A DNA stretch of 64,000 nucleotides, taken from contig LNEB01000015.1 in assembly GCA_001464795.1 (NCBI GenBank), forward strand, positions 310,001-374,000, given 5' to 3'. The translations under genes and the position numbers were made by a program. Source of the stretch: Bdellovibrionales bacterium Ga0074139 (GTDB taxonomy: Bacteria > Bdellovibrionota > Bdellovibrionia > Bdellovibrionales > Bdellovibrionaceae). Below are positions 35,747-44,647 of the stretch, piece after piece. The notes under the pieces were generated by a model. The model had not been told where the DNA came from, ran no database searches, and saw only the letters and a list, made by a program, of their open reading frames with translations. How positions within the stretch are numbered: the first letter of the stretch is position 1; the number at the start of each line of letters is the position of its first letter.

Positions 35747-38589
35747 GAACCGTCAGTGTATCGCTTTAAGAATAGACCCGTCAGGCTTTTTTTGCTTTTT
35801 ATGACATCTATCGGTGAACCCTCAGCCACAATTCGGCCACCTTTTTCGCCACCTTCGGGGCCGATATCAATTATGTAGTCGGCTTGCCTGATAACGTCTA
35901 AGTTGTGCTCAACTAAAATGACACTGCTTCCGTTATCAACAAGTTTATTGAGAACTTTTAATAACAAATCGATTTCTCGGAAGTGAAGACCCGTCGTAGG
36001 TTCATCTAAAATGTACAATGTAGCTCGTTGGTGTGTTTCAATCAGTTCTTTTGCAATTTTAAGTCTTTGAGACTCTCCACCGCTTAAAGAATTAGCAGGC
36101 TGGCCCAGTTGAACGTAGTCTAATCCGACTTCTTTTAAGATGCTTAGAGGTTTGCGAATACTGGGTGTCGCCACAAAAAAATCCAAAGCTTCTTTAACGG
36201 TCATGGATAAAATTTGATAAATATTTTTGCTTTGATACTGAACTTCAAGAATTTCTGGACGAAATTTTTTCCCGTCACAAACATCACAAGGAATAATGAC
36301 ATTATCCATAAACATCATATCAATTTCTTCAAATCCGGTACCTTTACAAACCGGGCACCTGCCGCCATCCACATTCAAACTGAAAGTGCCTGGCGTGTAA
36401 CCTCGAGATTTAGATTCGGGTAAGCCTGCCATTATATTTCGAATGGCATCATAGGCTTTAAGGTAAGTGACAGGATTAGATCTTGCTGACTTACCAATGG
36501 AACCCTGATCAATAAGCACAACATTTTTGATATTTTCAAAACCTTCAATTTTCGTAAAAGGTTGGGCTGGCAAAAATTCAATATCCAGTTTTCTGGCTAA
36601 AGCAGGATAAAGAGTTTTTGTGACCAGTGTGGATTTACCTGATCCACTAACACCAGTGACGACGACCATTCTGTTTAATGGAAAATCCACGTTGATATTT
36701 TTTAAATTATTGCCGCTGGCACCGCTTAAGCTAAGTTTATATTTAAAACTACTCATTTCAACGGGCCTAGCTTCTTGAATTTTTCTTAATTTCTTTTGTA
36801 GTTGAACGTAAGGAGCTGTGATTGACTTTGGGTCCTTAAAAAAATCAGCTGTTTTTCCTGCAAAAATAACTTCACCACCCAAACTGCCTGACCCAGGTCC
36901 CATCTCAATAATGTGTTCACTGTTTTGAATCACATCATGATCGTGTTCGACCACAACCAAAGTATTTCCTAATTCTTTAAGCTCTTTTAAAATACTAATC
37001 AGTCGTTCATTATCCCTAGGATGTAAACCGACTGTGGGTTCGTCCAGCACATACAAAGTCTGTGAAAGCCCAGAACCCAATTGGTTCGCAAGCATCAGTC
37101 GTTGGTACTCTCCGCCAGATAATGTTCGTGTTTCCCTTTGCAAAGTTAAATAGTGAACTCCCACTCGCATCAAAAAGTTAAGTCTGGATCCAATTTGTTT
37201 TAAAACTTCTGGAACGACCTCTGCTTGAGATGGCTTGAGCTTTAGTTTTGAAAACCATTCCGTTAATGCTTCAATGGTCATGCTGGATAACTGGTTCAGA
37301 TTTTTTTCCTGAATCAAGATGTGGTTAATTTCGGGTCTTAATCTTGAGCCTTTGCAATCAGGGCACAAGGTGGCGCTTCGGTACCGAGAAATAAAAACTC
37401 TGACGTGCATTTTGTATTTAATTTGATCAAGATATTCAAAAAGTCCTTTAACGCCCCAAAATTCGTCAGTGCCGTCCCATAAAAGTTGTCTTTGGCTTTT
37501 AGGTAAATCAGCCCAAGGTGTGGCCAAATTGATTTTTTGTTTTTTGCAAAATGCAAAAAGCTGTTTCTTATCTTGTTCCGATGAAGGCATTGTAAAGGGA
37601 TGTAAAGCCCCTTGCTGAAGACTTAGTTTAGGGTTAGGAACAACTTTTGATTCATCCAAACTTAAAATATTTCCAAAACCTTTACAGGTCGGACAAGCTC
37701 CCAGGGGAGAATTAAAACTAAAGAGTCTAGAAGTAATGACGGGTGGATTCCAACCGCACTCAGGGCAGGCGGGCTCTTCGCTGAAGGGATAAAGTTCAGA
37801 TGTTGTCAGATGAAGAAAACATTTTCTAGTGGTAATATTGGAATTATATTTCACACTTGCTTCATAGGCCTGCTGAAGGGAATCAGCCAGTCTTCCACGG
37901 TCCTCATCGGTGAAAGCCATTCGGTCTACGATTAAATAAAAAGTTTCAGTAGGCAGACCTTTTTTAATAATAGAAGGTTCACTGATCTCGACAATCTCAC
38001 CATTTAATTTTGTAGTATCAATGGCTGCTTTTTTTTTCTTTTTCTCGGGGACATAAATTCTTAAATAACCATCTTGCAGAAGTAGTGAATGCAGTTTTTT
38101 TCCCTCACTGATTCGGCTTTCTGCCGAAATTTCCACAAGTAATGATCCACGTAAATTCTTAAAGTTTTTTAAAATTCTTTCTGTGGCTCCGCTTACACTT
38201 TGTTTTTCAGCTGGAACTCCATGAGTGGGGCAGTGGGGTACGCCAATTTTTTCAAACATAAGTCTGAAATAATCCACAAGTTCTGTTGTGGTTCCCACTG
38301 TGGACCTACTGCTTTTAACTGTATTTTTTTGCTCGATAGAAATGCTAGGAGGAATATTATTAATGCCTTCGATGTCAGGCTTTGGGGCCTTGTTTAGAAA
38401 TTGCCTTGCATAATTGGACATACTTTCGATAAAGCGCCTTTGGCCTTCAGCAAAAAGGGTTTCGAATGCAAGGGAGCTTTTTCCTGAACCTGAGGGGCCA
38501 CAAATAACCGTGAAGGATCCCAACGGAATTTTCACTTCAATATTTTTTAGATTATTTTGCTTCACCCCCCAAAGGTGAATGTCTTTCAT
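35743..38589 (-). CDS. uvrA: UvrA, excinuclease ABC subunit A
   Basis: Damage-recognition ATPase of nucleotide excision repair. Two ABC modules are visible: Walker A sequences GPSGSGKSS near the start and GVSGSGKST in the second half, with LSGGE signatures in each. Two zinc modules (CPECGW...CPTCKG and CPVCKG...CDVCDG) are intact. At 948 residues it is full length, with the UvrB-binding insertion that UvrA2-type paralogues lack. It shares one base with the mrcA stop (TAATG). Confidence 0.96.
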   Translation of the reverse strand: MKDIHLWGVKQNNLKNIEVKIPLGSFTVICGPSGSGKSSLAFETLFAEGQRRFIESMSNYARQFLNKAPKPDIEGINNIPPSISIEQKNTVKSSRSTVGTTTELVDYFRLMFEKIGVPHCPTHGVPAEKQSVSGATERILKNFKNLRGSLLVEISAESRISEGKKLHSLLLQDGYLRIYVPEKKKKKAAIDTTKLNGEIVEISEPSIIKKGLPTETFYLIVDRMAFTDEDRGRLADSLQQAYEASVKYNSNITTRKCFLHLTTSELYPFSEEPACPECGWNPPVITSRLFSFNSPLGACPTCKGFGNILSLDESKVVPNPKLSLQQGALHPFTMPSSEQDKKQLFAFCKKQKINLATPWADLPKSQRQLLWDGTDEFWGVKGLFEYLDQIKYKMHVRVFISRYRSATLCPDCKGSRLRPEINHILIQEKNLNQLSSMTIEALTEWFSKLKLKPSQAEVVPEVLKQIGSRLNFLMRVGVHYLTLQRETRTLSGGEYQRLMLANQLGSGLSQTLYVLDEPTVGLHPRDNERLISILKELKELGNTLVVVEHDHDVIQNSEHIIEMGPGSGSLGGEVIFAGKTADFFKDPKSITAPYVQLQKKLRKIQEARPVEMSSFKYKLSLSGASGNNLKNINVDFPLNRMVVVTGVSGSGKSTLVTKTLYPALARKLDIEFLPAQPFTKIEGFENIKNVVLIDQGSIGKSARSNPVTYLKAYDAIRNIMAGLPESKSRGYTPGTFSLNVDGGRCPVCKGTGFEEIDMMFMDNVIIPCDVCDGKKFRPEILEVQYQSKNIYQILSMTVKEALDFFVATPSIRKPLSILKEVGLDYVQLGQPANSLSGGESQRLKIAKELIETHQRATLYILDEPTTGLHFREIDLLLKVLNKLVDNGSSVILVEHNLDVIRQADYIIDIGPEGGEKGGRIVAEGSPIDVIKSKKSLTGLFLKRYTDGS

Positions 38590-41243
38590 TAGAAGTCCTG
38601 TTTTAAAAAGTCGCTGTTTTCTTGTTCTTTATTAGAACTCGATGTGGGCTCAGTTCCTTCTAAGTAAGCTTGTTTCACAACCACTTTAGATTCAGCACTT
38701 GCGAGCTTTCCCGTGTCCCCATCGACATTCGCAAAAACAATACCTTCGGGGACTGGGAAAGTCATCTGAGGAAGATCTTCGTGGGCCACTTTCATGTATT
38801 CTAACCATATCGGCAATGCCGACCTTCCGCCGACTTCACCGCGTCCAATACTTTTTTCGCGGTCGTAACCCACCCAAACGCCTGTGGAAACTTGTGCTGT
38901 ATAGCCAATGAACCACGCGTCAAAATATCCATTGGTACTTCCTGTTTTTCCAGCCACTTCTCGGCCTAAGGCACGAGCACGAACTCCAGTGCCTTTGGGA
39001 TCTTCGATCACACCTTTTAAAACACTAGAAATAACGTAAGCTGTTTGAGGGCTGATCAACTGATCGGGATCTTGAAAAAATAAATGGGGACTTGGATTTT
39101 TTTTATCTAATTGCGTAGCGGGTTTATCTGTTTCTGTGCTGATACTGTTGATGTAACTGATTCGCCTTTCTTCTTGCTCTTGATCCAAATTCGAAATTTC
39201 TTTCTCAAAGCGAATGTCAAGAGACACATTTTCTAGCAGTACTTTTCCACTGCTGTCTTTCACACTTTTAATTACGATGGGTTTTATTCTTTTTCCTAAG
39301 CGACCCAGCTGTGAAAAAACCTTTGTCATTTCATACAAAGTCACAGAGCTTGAGCCAAGACTAAGTGAAAGATCCATATTTAATGGACTAAAAATTCCCA
39401 GTCTTTTTGCGTACTCGGCCACCCACTGAACACCTAGATCTTCAGTGATTTTAACAGTGGGAACATTGAGTGATTGCACCAAGGCATTTCTAAAAATGAT
39501 TTCACCACTAAAACTTCTTCCATGATTGGATGGTTTCCAAACTTTTATATCTTCTTGTCCTTCCTCATCTTGTTGTTTTTCTTCATACACAAGAGGCACA
39601 TCTAGAACTTCACTGGAAGGGTTGTAGCCACGATCAAGAGCGGCTGTGTAAACAATGGTTTTAAATGCAGAGCCTGTTTGTCTTGCCGCTTGTAAGGCTC
39701 GATTGAATTCATTTCTTTTAAAGTCATATCCACCTACAAGTGCTAACAGTTCTTGGCTTTGCTGATCAAAAGACACCAGGGCGGCTTCTACTAATGGTTC
39801 TTGATCGAGTGCCACTTGAACGAAATTTTTGGTATCAAAGTTAGGCTTATTGGTTTTATTCTTAGGATCATTCCATCTTTCAACAGAAACTTTTTCAGCC
39901 AAAAGACTGACTTGAATCAGATCACCCACTTTTAATGCTTCGGAAGCTTTTTTAATTTCTGATTGATCAGCGCGAACAGTTGTATCAGGTTTTCTAGCCC
40001 ACTTGAGTGTTTCAAAATCGATGAGGCCTTCTAAATTTCCAGGCAAAATAACATGTACAAATCCTACGGCATCATTCACTTCTCGAACAATTGCGGGATA
40101 GTGTTCACCCAACTTCATGTAAGTGGGAATTTTACTTTGCTCTTTGCCTGCCAAGGGAGCCGAGGCTTCAAGTACTTCTGCAAATTCACCAGATGGTAAA
40201 ATCGTTCTTTCGGGATTTGTTTCAAATATAAGCTTCTTTTTTTCTTTGGCTAAAATATCGGCGATTTCATCATCAGAGGAAATATTTCTTTCCGGTCCTC
40301 GGTAGCCCTGCCTTTTATCAAGATCTTTTAAACCTTTTTTTAAAGACTCTTGAGCGGCCTCTTGCATTTTAAGATCCATGGCTAATTGAATGGATATGCC
40401 CTCATCAAGTACTGCCTTTTCCCCCAACTTATCCACAAGAATTTGTCGGACTGTTTCCCGGTAAAACGGAGCTAGCTCATCATAATTGTGTCTGACATAA
40501 ACAACAACGGGGGCTTCAGCAGCACGCTCGGCCTCTTCTTCGGTGATATACCCTTCATCTTCCATTCGTCGTAAAACGTAACGTTGACGATCCTTTGCAC
40601 GTTTTGGATGTGACACCGGTGAGTAGCGACTGGGTGCTTGCGGTAGACCTGCTAATATAGCAGCTTCTTCGACTGTTAACTTCTCGACACTTTTTCGAAA
40701 ATAGGTTTGAGAGGCATTTTGAATTCCGTAAGCTCCATGACCAAAATAAATTTGATTTAAGTACAAATAAAGAATCTCTTCTTTTTTAAGATTCTTTTCC
40801 ATATCCAATGAAAGTAAAGCCTCACGGAATTTTCGCATCAATGTTTTCTCTGGAGTTAGCATCAGCGTTTTTGCCACTTGCTGAGTAATCGTGGATCCAC
40901 CTTGCACAGATTGACCAGCACGAATATTAGCTAAAGCCGCACGCACGATAGCTCCAAAATTGATTCCGCCGTGCTCAAAAAACTGAGAATCTTCTGACGC
41001 TAAAAAGGCTTGAATGACATGCTTGGGTAATTTTTCATAGGGCACTAAAGTTCGGCGCTCACGAAAAAATTCGCCGACTTTGACACCGTCCCGATCAAAA
41101 ATGGGAGAAACAAGTAAAGGTTTATAATCGGCCACGGTGATAATTTCAGGTAGGCCCTGTTTGACCGCTTTATAAAAAATAAAAGCACCGATTATTGATA
41201 GAATAAAGAGGGAAGAGAGGACTAATAATATTTTCTTCATCAT
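38589..41243 (-). CDS. mrcA: Class A penicillin-binding protein (PBP1A-type)
   Basis: Bifunctional peptidoglycan synthase anchored by one N-terminal membrane helix (ILLVLSSLFILSIIGAFIFY). The glycosyltransferase domain has EDSQFFEHGG with the catalytic Glu, and QGGSTITQQVAKT. The transpeptidase domain has the serine motif SAFK, SLN and KTG (AGKTGSTNGYFDAWF). 884 residues fits PBP1A with the OB-type insertion. There is no Shine-Dalgarno sequence before the tandem ATG ATG; a palindrome and a TGCTATCAT element sit just upstream. It leads the unit mrcA-uvrA-ABC exporter. Confidence 0.94.
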   Translation of the reverse strand: MMKKILLVLSSLFILSIIGAFIFYKAVKQGLPEIITVADYKPLLVSPIFDRDGVKVGEFFRERRTLVPYEKLPKHVIQAFLASEDSQFFEHGGINFGAIVRAALANIRAGQSVQGGSTITQQVAKTLMLTPEKTLMRKFREALLSLDMEKNLKKEEILYLYLNQIYFGHGAYGIQNASQTYFRKSVEKLTVEEAAILAGLPQAPSRYSPVSHPKRAKDRQRYVLRRMEDEGYITEEEAERAAEAPVVVYVRHNYDELAPFYRETVRQILVDKLGEKAVLDEGISIQLAMDLKMQEAAQESLKKGLKDLDKRQGYRGPERNISSDDEIADILAKEKKKLIFETNPERTILPSGEFAEVLEASAPLAGKEQSKIPTYMKLGEHYPAIVREVNDAVGFVHVILPGNLEGLIDFETLKWARKPDTTVRADQSEIKKASEALKVGDLIQVSLLAEKVSVERWNDPKNKTNKPNFDTKNFVQVALDQEPLVEAALVSFDQQSQELLALVGGYDFKRNEFNRALQAARQTGSAFKTIVYTAALDRGYNPSSEVLDVPLVYEEKQQDEEGQEDIKVWKPSNHGRSFSGEIIFRNALVQSLNVPTVKITEDLGVQWVAEYAKRLGIFSPLNMDLSLSLGSSSVTLYEMTKVFSQLGRLGKRIKPIVIKSVKDSSGKVLLENVSLDIRFEKEISNLDQEQEERRISYINSISTETDKPATQLDKKNPSPHLFFQDPDQLISPQTAYVISSVLKGVIEDPKGTGVRARALGREVAGKTGSTNGYFDAWFIGYTAQVSTGVWVGYDREKSIGRGEVGGRSALPIWLEYMKVAHEDLPQMTFPVPEGIVFANVDGDTGKLASAESKVVVKQAYLEGTEPTSSSNKEQENSDFLKQDF

Positions 41244-41251
41244 AGAGGAAA

Positions 41252-41287
41252 ATGATAGCAGAGCTCGTGGGTTGGGTCACGAGCTCT
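41252..41287 (-). promoter_or_regulatory. Possible mrcA promoter overlapped by a 28-base palindrome
   Basis: Read on the minus strand, AGAGCTCGTG-N8-CACGAGCTCT (41260-41287) is a perfect 10-bp inverted repeat. Next to it, TGCTATCAT resembles an extended -10 element (hexamer 41252-41257), whose start point would fall about two bases before the mrcA ATG, giving an almost leaderless mRNA. No T-run follows the repeat, so a terminator is less likely than an operator or RNA element. Weak evidence overall. Confidence 0.35.
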
Positions 41288-41316
41288 TGATGACTAGACT
41301 TTAGTGGGGGCGGTGG

Positions 41317-42780
41317 CTATTGTTGTCCGCCTTTTTCAGCTTCGTCTATTTTTTCAATCTTATTAAGAGTTTCACTTCTATCATACTTATAGCGTGAAGC
41401 TTGTGGGCAACCGTCTTCATGCAAGCCTTTTATTGATAGTAAATATTGCCTCATGCTATCAACTCCAGCAGCAACTTCTTGAGATTTAATTTCCCCATCC
41501 GAAAGTTCTGCGGCTTGAATTTGTTGAAGAAGCCTTTGCTTTCTGGTTTCTAAAGTTTGCCGCTCTTTTTCAAAAGCAATTTGAGCTTCTTTAATTTTAA
41601 TTTCTAAGTTCATATCTTTTTGGAAATAGGCCTGTTGTGCTTTAGTCATGCTATTCGCATTTCTTTGCAATGCCTCGTTATAATTTTTACTCAATACTTT
41701 ATACTCTGACTCTAAAGTTTGAATATCAACTTGTCGGTCTTTTAAATTATTTGCCATTTGCACTTCTAAATCAGCTGAACTTTGATAAATAGAATTTCTT
41801 ATTTCATCTTGTTCTTTCAAACACTCTAACATAAAACTTTTTAAATCTTTCACTTTGCCGCCACCAGTATTTGAACCTGATGATAAATTTTTGCTTACTC
41901 TATTATTTGTATATCCTGCTTCGTTTAAATACTTCTTAAATCTTATATTACAGGTTCTTTGCATGGCTTGACCGCTTTGAACGCCAGCTTTATTTAAACT
42001 AGCATATCTATTCTGTCGAATTTTTGCGTACTCTTGCCTTTGTGCTATTAATTTTGCGTTAGCCTCACGAATAGCTGCTTGTAACTTAATTTGTGCATCT
42101 CTTAAATTATTTTGTTCTTGAACTTGTTTTTTATCCTGCTCAGTTTGTGTACTTTCCCACTCCTCACGTAATGTCACGCGACTTTCATTTAGCTTTGCTA
42201 GTTCTTCAGTCTTTTCTCTTTCTTTTTTGATAATTTCATCTTCAATTTTTTCAAGTGCTCTTTCAAGTTTTTCAATGGCTGTTGCTTTATCTTTGATTAA
42301 ATCAGCCTGATCAGATTTAGCACCTTTAACAGAGCAAACTTCTTGATTCTGTTCTCGAATTCCTGACAAACTCCTTAATACAGCACCTGTTAAATCAGCT
42401 GTTCCTTCGGGTGTGTCCTCTGTTTGAGCTTGCATACAAACAAGAGCACGCTGTTGTGCAGCAGGTGGAAATTTTGTTACGATGTCTTTAATGGCCTGTT
42501 CGTGTTTATTGCAAGTTTCGTTTCCTGCAGTACTAACTAGATTGAATTCCGAAAGTTCTTTTTGTGCTTTTTGTAGGGCTTCAATAACATCTTTAGGGCA
42601 ACCTTGTTGGCCACAGTTTTTAGTAGCAGCTTCTGCATTTTTAACCGCAAGTTCTAATTCAGATTTTTTTGCTGCATTTCCAGAAGCAGCTGATTTTGCA
42701 GTCGGTGCTTCAGACATCCCCACACTGCCTAAGAAAATCATGACAAGTGTCAAAAAAATAGTCTTTGTAATCGTATTCAT
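41317..42780 (-). CDS. Exported long coiled-coil protein of unknown function
   Basis: 487 residues from the ATG at 42780, which has GGGGG upstream and begins a signal peptide (MNTITKTIFLTLVMIFLGSVGMSE). The first in-frame start 13 codons earlier has no ribosome binding site. From about residue 150 to 460 the chain is rich in Gln, Glu, Lys and Ala in heptad-like order (for example LERALEKIEDEIIKKEREK and LQAAIREANAKL), i.e. a long coiled coil. Scattered cysteines (six or more) could make disulfides. It stands before mrcA, so a cell-wall scaffolding role is possible but unproven. Confidence 0.72.
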   Translation of the reverse strand: MNTITKTIFLTLVMIFLGSVGMSEAPTAKSAASGNAAKKSELELAVKNAEAATKNCGQQGCPKDVIEALQKAQKELSEFNLVSTAGNETCNKHEQAIKDIVTKFPPAAQQRALVCMQAQTEDTPEGTADLTGAVLRSLSGIREQNQEVCSVKGAKSDQADLIKDKATAIEKLERALEKIEDEIIKKEREKTEELAKLNESRVTLREEWESTQTEQDKKQVQEQNNLRDAQIKLQAAIREANAKLIAQRQEYAKIRQNRYASLNKAGVQSGQAMQRTCNIRFKKYLNEAGYTNNRVSKNLSSGSNTGGGKVKDLKSFMLECLKEQDEIRNSIYQSSADLEVQMANNLKDRQVDIQTLESEYKVLSKNYNEALQRNANSMTKAQQAYFQKDMNLEIKIKEAQIAFEKERQTLETRKQRLLQQIQAAELSDGEIKSQEVAAGVDSMRQYLLSIKGLHEDGCPQASRYKYDRSETLNKIEKIDEAEKGGQQ

Positions 42781-42802
42781 TGCAGGTCCCCCGATGCATT
42801 CT

Positions 42803-42808
42803 ATTATA
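42803..42808 (-). promoter_or_regulatory. Extended -10 promoter element of the coiled-coil protein gene
   Basis: On the minus strand TGCTATAAT matches the extended -10 consensus TGnTATAAT (hexamer 42803-42808). It would start transcription about 16 bases before the ATG at 42780, just ahead of the GGGGG ribosome binding site. A weak TTCCGA lies at 18-base spacing as a possible -35. Confidence 0.5.
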
Positions 42809-42884
42809 GCAATCAACATTCCATTATCGGAATAATTTGCTATGATTTGTGTCTCAATTTGAGAATTCAGGTCTAGAAGTTGGG

Positions 42885-43019
42885 CTACAGCTTTACGTTC
42901 TTATAGATTTTTTTAGGCCGTGGCATTTTTGGATAGGGAAACATTTGCCAGAACTGTTTTAGAAACTCGAAGTATTCATCCATCGACTTTATTTTTTGAG
43001 TGGGCTTATCTTGTTCCAT
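42885..43019 (-). CDS. Possible small ORF (44 residues) downstream of the nucleotidyltransferase
   Basis: An ATG at 43019 opens a 44-residue frame that overlaps the end of the nucleotidyltransferase gene by 31 bases; an internal ATG at 42983 lies five bases past that gene's stop. The product is aromatic and basic (MDEYFEFLKQFWQMFPYPKM, then PRPKKIYKNVKL). The regular mix of aromatic, Pro and Lys residues looks protein-like, but no clear Shine-Dalgarno sequence supports either start. It could be the third gene of the putative toxin-antitoxin-like unit or chance. Confidence 0.35.
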   Translation of the reverse strand: MEQDKPTQKIKSMDEYFEFLKQFWQMFPYPKMPRPKKIYKNVKL

Positions 43020-43498
43020 GCTTGAAACATGTCAGCATATTTTTTAATTAAGTTCCAGTCCAGTTGGGGCTGACTTGTTATTAAATCCTGTATATCAGCT
43101 AAATCTTTGTTTTCACGCGTGCTATCGTTATTAATGGCCTGAATTTTCAAACCAATGATATCTTCAGCTTTTAAAACATAAACGTTCAAGTCTTTACTGT
43201 GTTCTGCAACATCTAGCATGGCTAGGCTCATGGGCCTTTTTGCAAGCAACAGATCCACAAATCCGATTCCTGAAAGTTGAAGGACTTCTTCACTTTGATG
43301 GATGACCTTGAAACCTTCCTTTTCAAACAAGGTTTTAATTTTTTCTGGATCTTTTCCATCAACAAGCAGGTCAATATCTTGCGTGGTTCTGTAAATGCCG
43401 TAGTGAGCGAGTGCAAATCCACCTATAAGCGCATGTTTGATATTAGCTGCTTTCAAAATTCCATGGGCCGTTATCAGAGTTTTTCTTAGATCAATCAC
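42989..43498 (-). CDS. AbiEii/MenA-type nucleotidyltransferase (candidate toxin)
   Basis: 169 residues with the Pol-beta-like nucleotidyltransferase core: Gly-Gly at 26-27 (HALIGGFALAHYG), the metal-binding DID at 41-43, and a third acidic residue in GFVDLLLAK (Asp82). The downstream KAEDIIGLKIQA block is also typical of AbiEii-like and related minimal nucleotidyltransferases. Starts with GTG overlapping the previous stop (GTGA). AbiEii/MenA proteins modify tRNA as toxins. Its partner upstream is a fold relative fused to a DNA-binding domain, the usual sign of a toxin-antitoxin pair. Toxicity is inference. Confidence 0.75.
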   Translation of the reverse strand: MIDLRKTLITAHGILKAANIKHALIGGFALAHYGIYRTTQDIDLLVDGKDPEKIKTLFEKEGFKVIHQSEEVLQLSGIGFVDLLLAKRPMSLAMLDVAEHSKDLNVYVLKAEDIIGLKIQAINNDSTRENKDLADIQDLITSQPQLDWNLIKKYADMFQAWNKISPLKK

Positions 43499-44136
43499 TT
43501 CAGCCAGTCCTTCATCAGAACCTTGATTTGAGTCTGATAGGGCACGCCAATAAATTCTGATTTTTGCTTGAAAGCGTCAAGTAGTGGTTCTTGTATTTTC
43601 ATACTGATCAATTTGGATTTTCCCATTTCCCGCTTAGCATCGAGCTTATGATAAAACCGGAGGTTCTCAAATCTTTGAAGAATAAGTTCGGTGCTAAGAC
43701 CTTTAACGTTTGGAACTTCTGCATGAAGACTGAGACCTAATTTTTGAGTGTCTTCAATGTTTAAAAAGTTAAGAGTCTTCGTTTTGTAAGTCACCCTTTG
43801 TGTTACAAAGCTCTGCAAATCGTAATCAATGCGAATGGTGACTTTTTCAGTTTTCAATTTGGGATTTTGAAACACCCAAGTCTTGAGGCCTTTTTTATTT
43901 TTGTAAGCATCTAAAAAAGTAAAGAGTTCTTCAGGGCCTACGGGTAGTGTGTTTTCGTAGCCAAGTTTCAATAAGGATCTTTCAACCTTCTTAAAGCTTT
44001 CTAGGTTTTGGGTGATCAGTATTTCAATATTGGAATCATCCACCATATAACCGTTAAGGTTGGCAGCTAATGATCCTGAAAAGGCATGTTCTAGTTTAAA
44101 GGCTTCAAAGGCTTCAAATAAATTTAATAGCGTCAT
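43495..44136 (-). CDS. Pseudo-nucleotidyltransferase fused to a ribbon-helix-helix (candidate antitoxin)
   Basis: 213 residues. Residues about 1-160 parallel the neighbouring nucleotidyltransferase: AFSGSLAANLNGY (compare HALIGGFALAHYG), then NIEIL at 36-40 where the active enzyme has DIDLL, so the catalytic aspartates are gone. The EDTQKLGLSLHAE block parallels EDIIGLKIQA. Residues 172-213 (KLISMKIQEPLLDAFKQKSE, then FIGVPYQTQIKVLMKDWL) match the CopG/BrnA-type ribbon-helix-helix with its YQT motif. A 24-base inverted repeat abuts its start codon. Likely an autorepressing antitoxin of the downstream enzyme; that role is inferred. Confidence 0.7.
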   Translation of the reverse strand: MTLLNLFEAFEAFKLEHAFSGSLAANLNGYMVDDSNIEILITQNLESFKKVERSLLKLGYENTLPVGPEELFTFLDAYKNKKGLKTWVFQNPKLKTEKVTIRIDYDLQSFVTQRVTYKTKTLNFLNIEDTQKLGLSLHAEVPNVKGLSTELILQRFENLRFYHKLDAKREMGKSKLISMKIQEPLLDAFKQKSEFIGVPYQTQIKVLMKDWLK

Positions 44137-44160
44137 ATACCGTCAAGAATAGACCGGTAT
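44137..44160 (-). promoter_or_regulatory. Candidate operator abutting the ribbon-helix-helix gene
   Basis: ATACCG-N12-CGGTAT is a perfect 6-bp inverted repeat at 44137-44142 and 44155-44160, ending directly at the ATG of the gene at 44136. The right half also contains the palindrome ACCGGT. A ribbon-helix-helix protein commonly represses its own operon by binding such sites, but no binding is shown here. No Shine-Dalgarno sequence is seen before the ATG. Confidence 0.5.
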
Positions 44161-44197
44161 AGACGCATTGAAAAAGCGATACTTTAAATGCTTATGA

Positions 44198-44536
44198 CTA
44201 AGGACCAGTTACAGGTTTGGGTTTTGGTCTTAACTTATTAAAAGCTTTCACAATAAAAAATACGGCAAAGGCGATGATCGTGAAAGTGATCAGGGTATTA
44301 ATGAAGTTACCGATGTTAATGGCGACCAAGACTTTGCCGTCTTCGGCTGTTTTCAATGGAATAGCAAGATTCTTGAAATCAACGCCACCGATCAGCACTC
44401 CGATGGGGGGCATAATAACGTCGGCGACCAAAGAGTTTACTATTTTCCCGAACTCGGCACCAATAATAAGTCCAACGGCCATGTCTAAAACGTTTCCTTT
44501 GACTGCGAATTCTTTAAATTCCTGCAAGATTCCCAT
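44198..44536 (-). CDS. mscL: Large-conductance mechanosensitive channel
   Basis: 112 residues with two hydrophobic helices. The N-terminal [22 protein letters not shown] and the [10 protein letters not shown] motif are diagnostic of MscL. It is shorter than E. coli MscL (136), lacking part of the C-terminal helix. It protects against hypo-osmotic shock. It sits between the candidate toxin-antitoxin unit and the plus-strand genes. Confidence 0.95.
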   Translation of the reverse strand: MGILQEFKEFAVKGNVLDMAVGLIIGAEFGKIVNSLVADVIMPPIGVLIGGVDFKNLAIPLKTAEDGKVLVAINIGNFINTLITFTIIAFAVFFIVKAFNKLRPKPKPVTGP

Positions 44537-44647
44537 AATTTATCCTTCCATTAAAAATAGAGCTTAGATAAATTTGTTTTATGACTTAAAGCAAGCTAAT
44601 CTTCTGCTGCTTTGTGTTTGTGGTTTTTCATCAGGAGAATTTTTAAA

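Noticed and set aside
42482-42835. A 117-codon plus-strand frame opposite the coiled-coil protein gene
   Set aside because: It is the complement of a Gln/Glu/Lys-rich coding region, which is naturally free of stops on the reverse strand; no start signal or plausible product.
44217-44567. A 116-codon plus-strand frame opposite mscL
   Set aside because: Covers a well-established mscL gene on the other strand and lacks a ribosome binding site.
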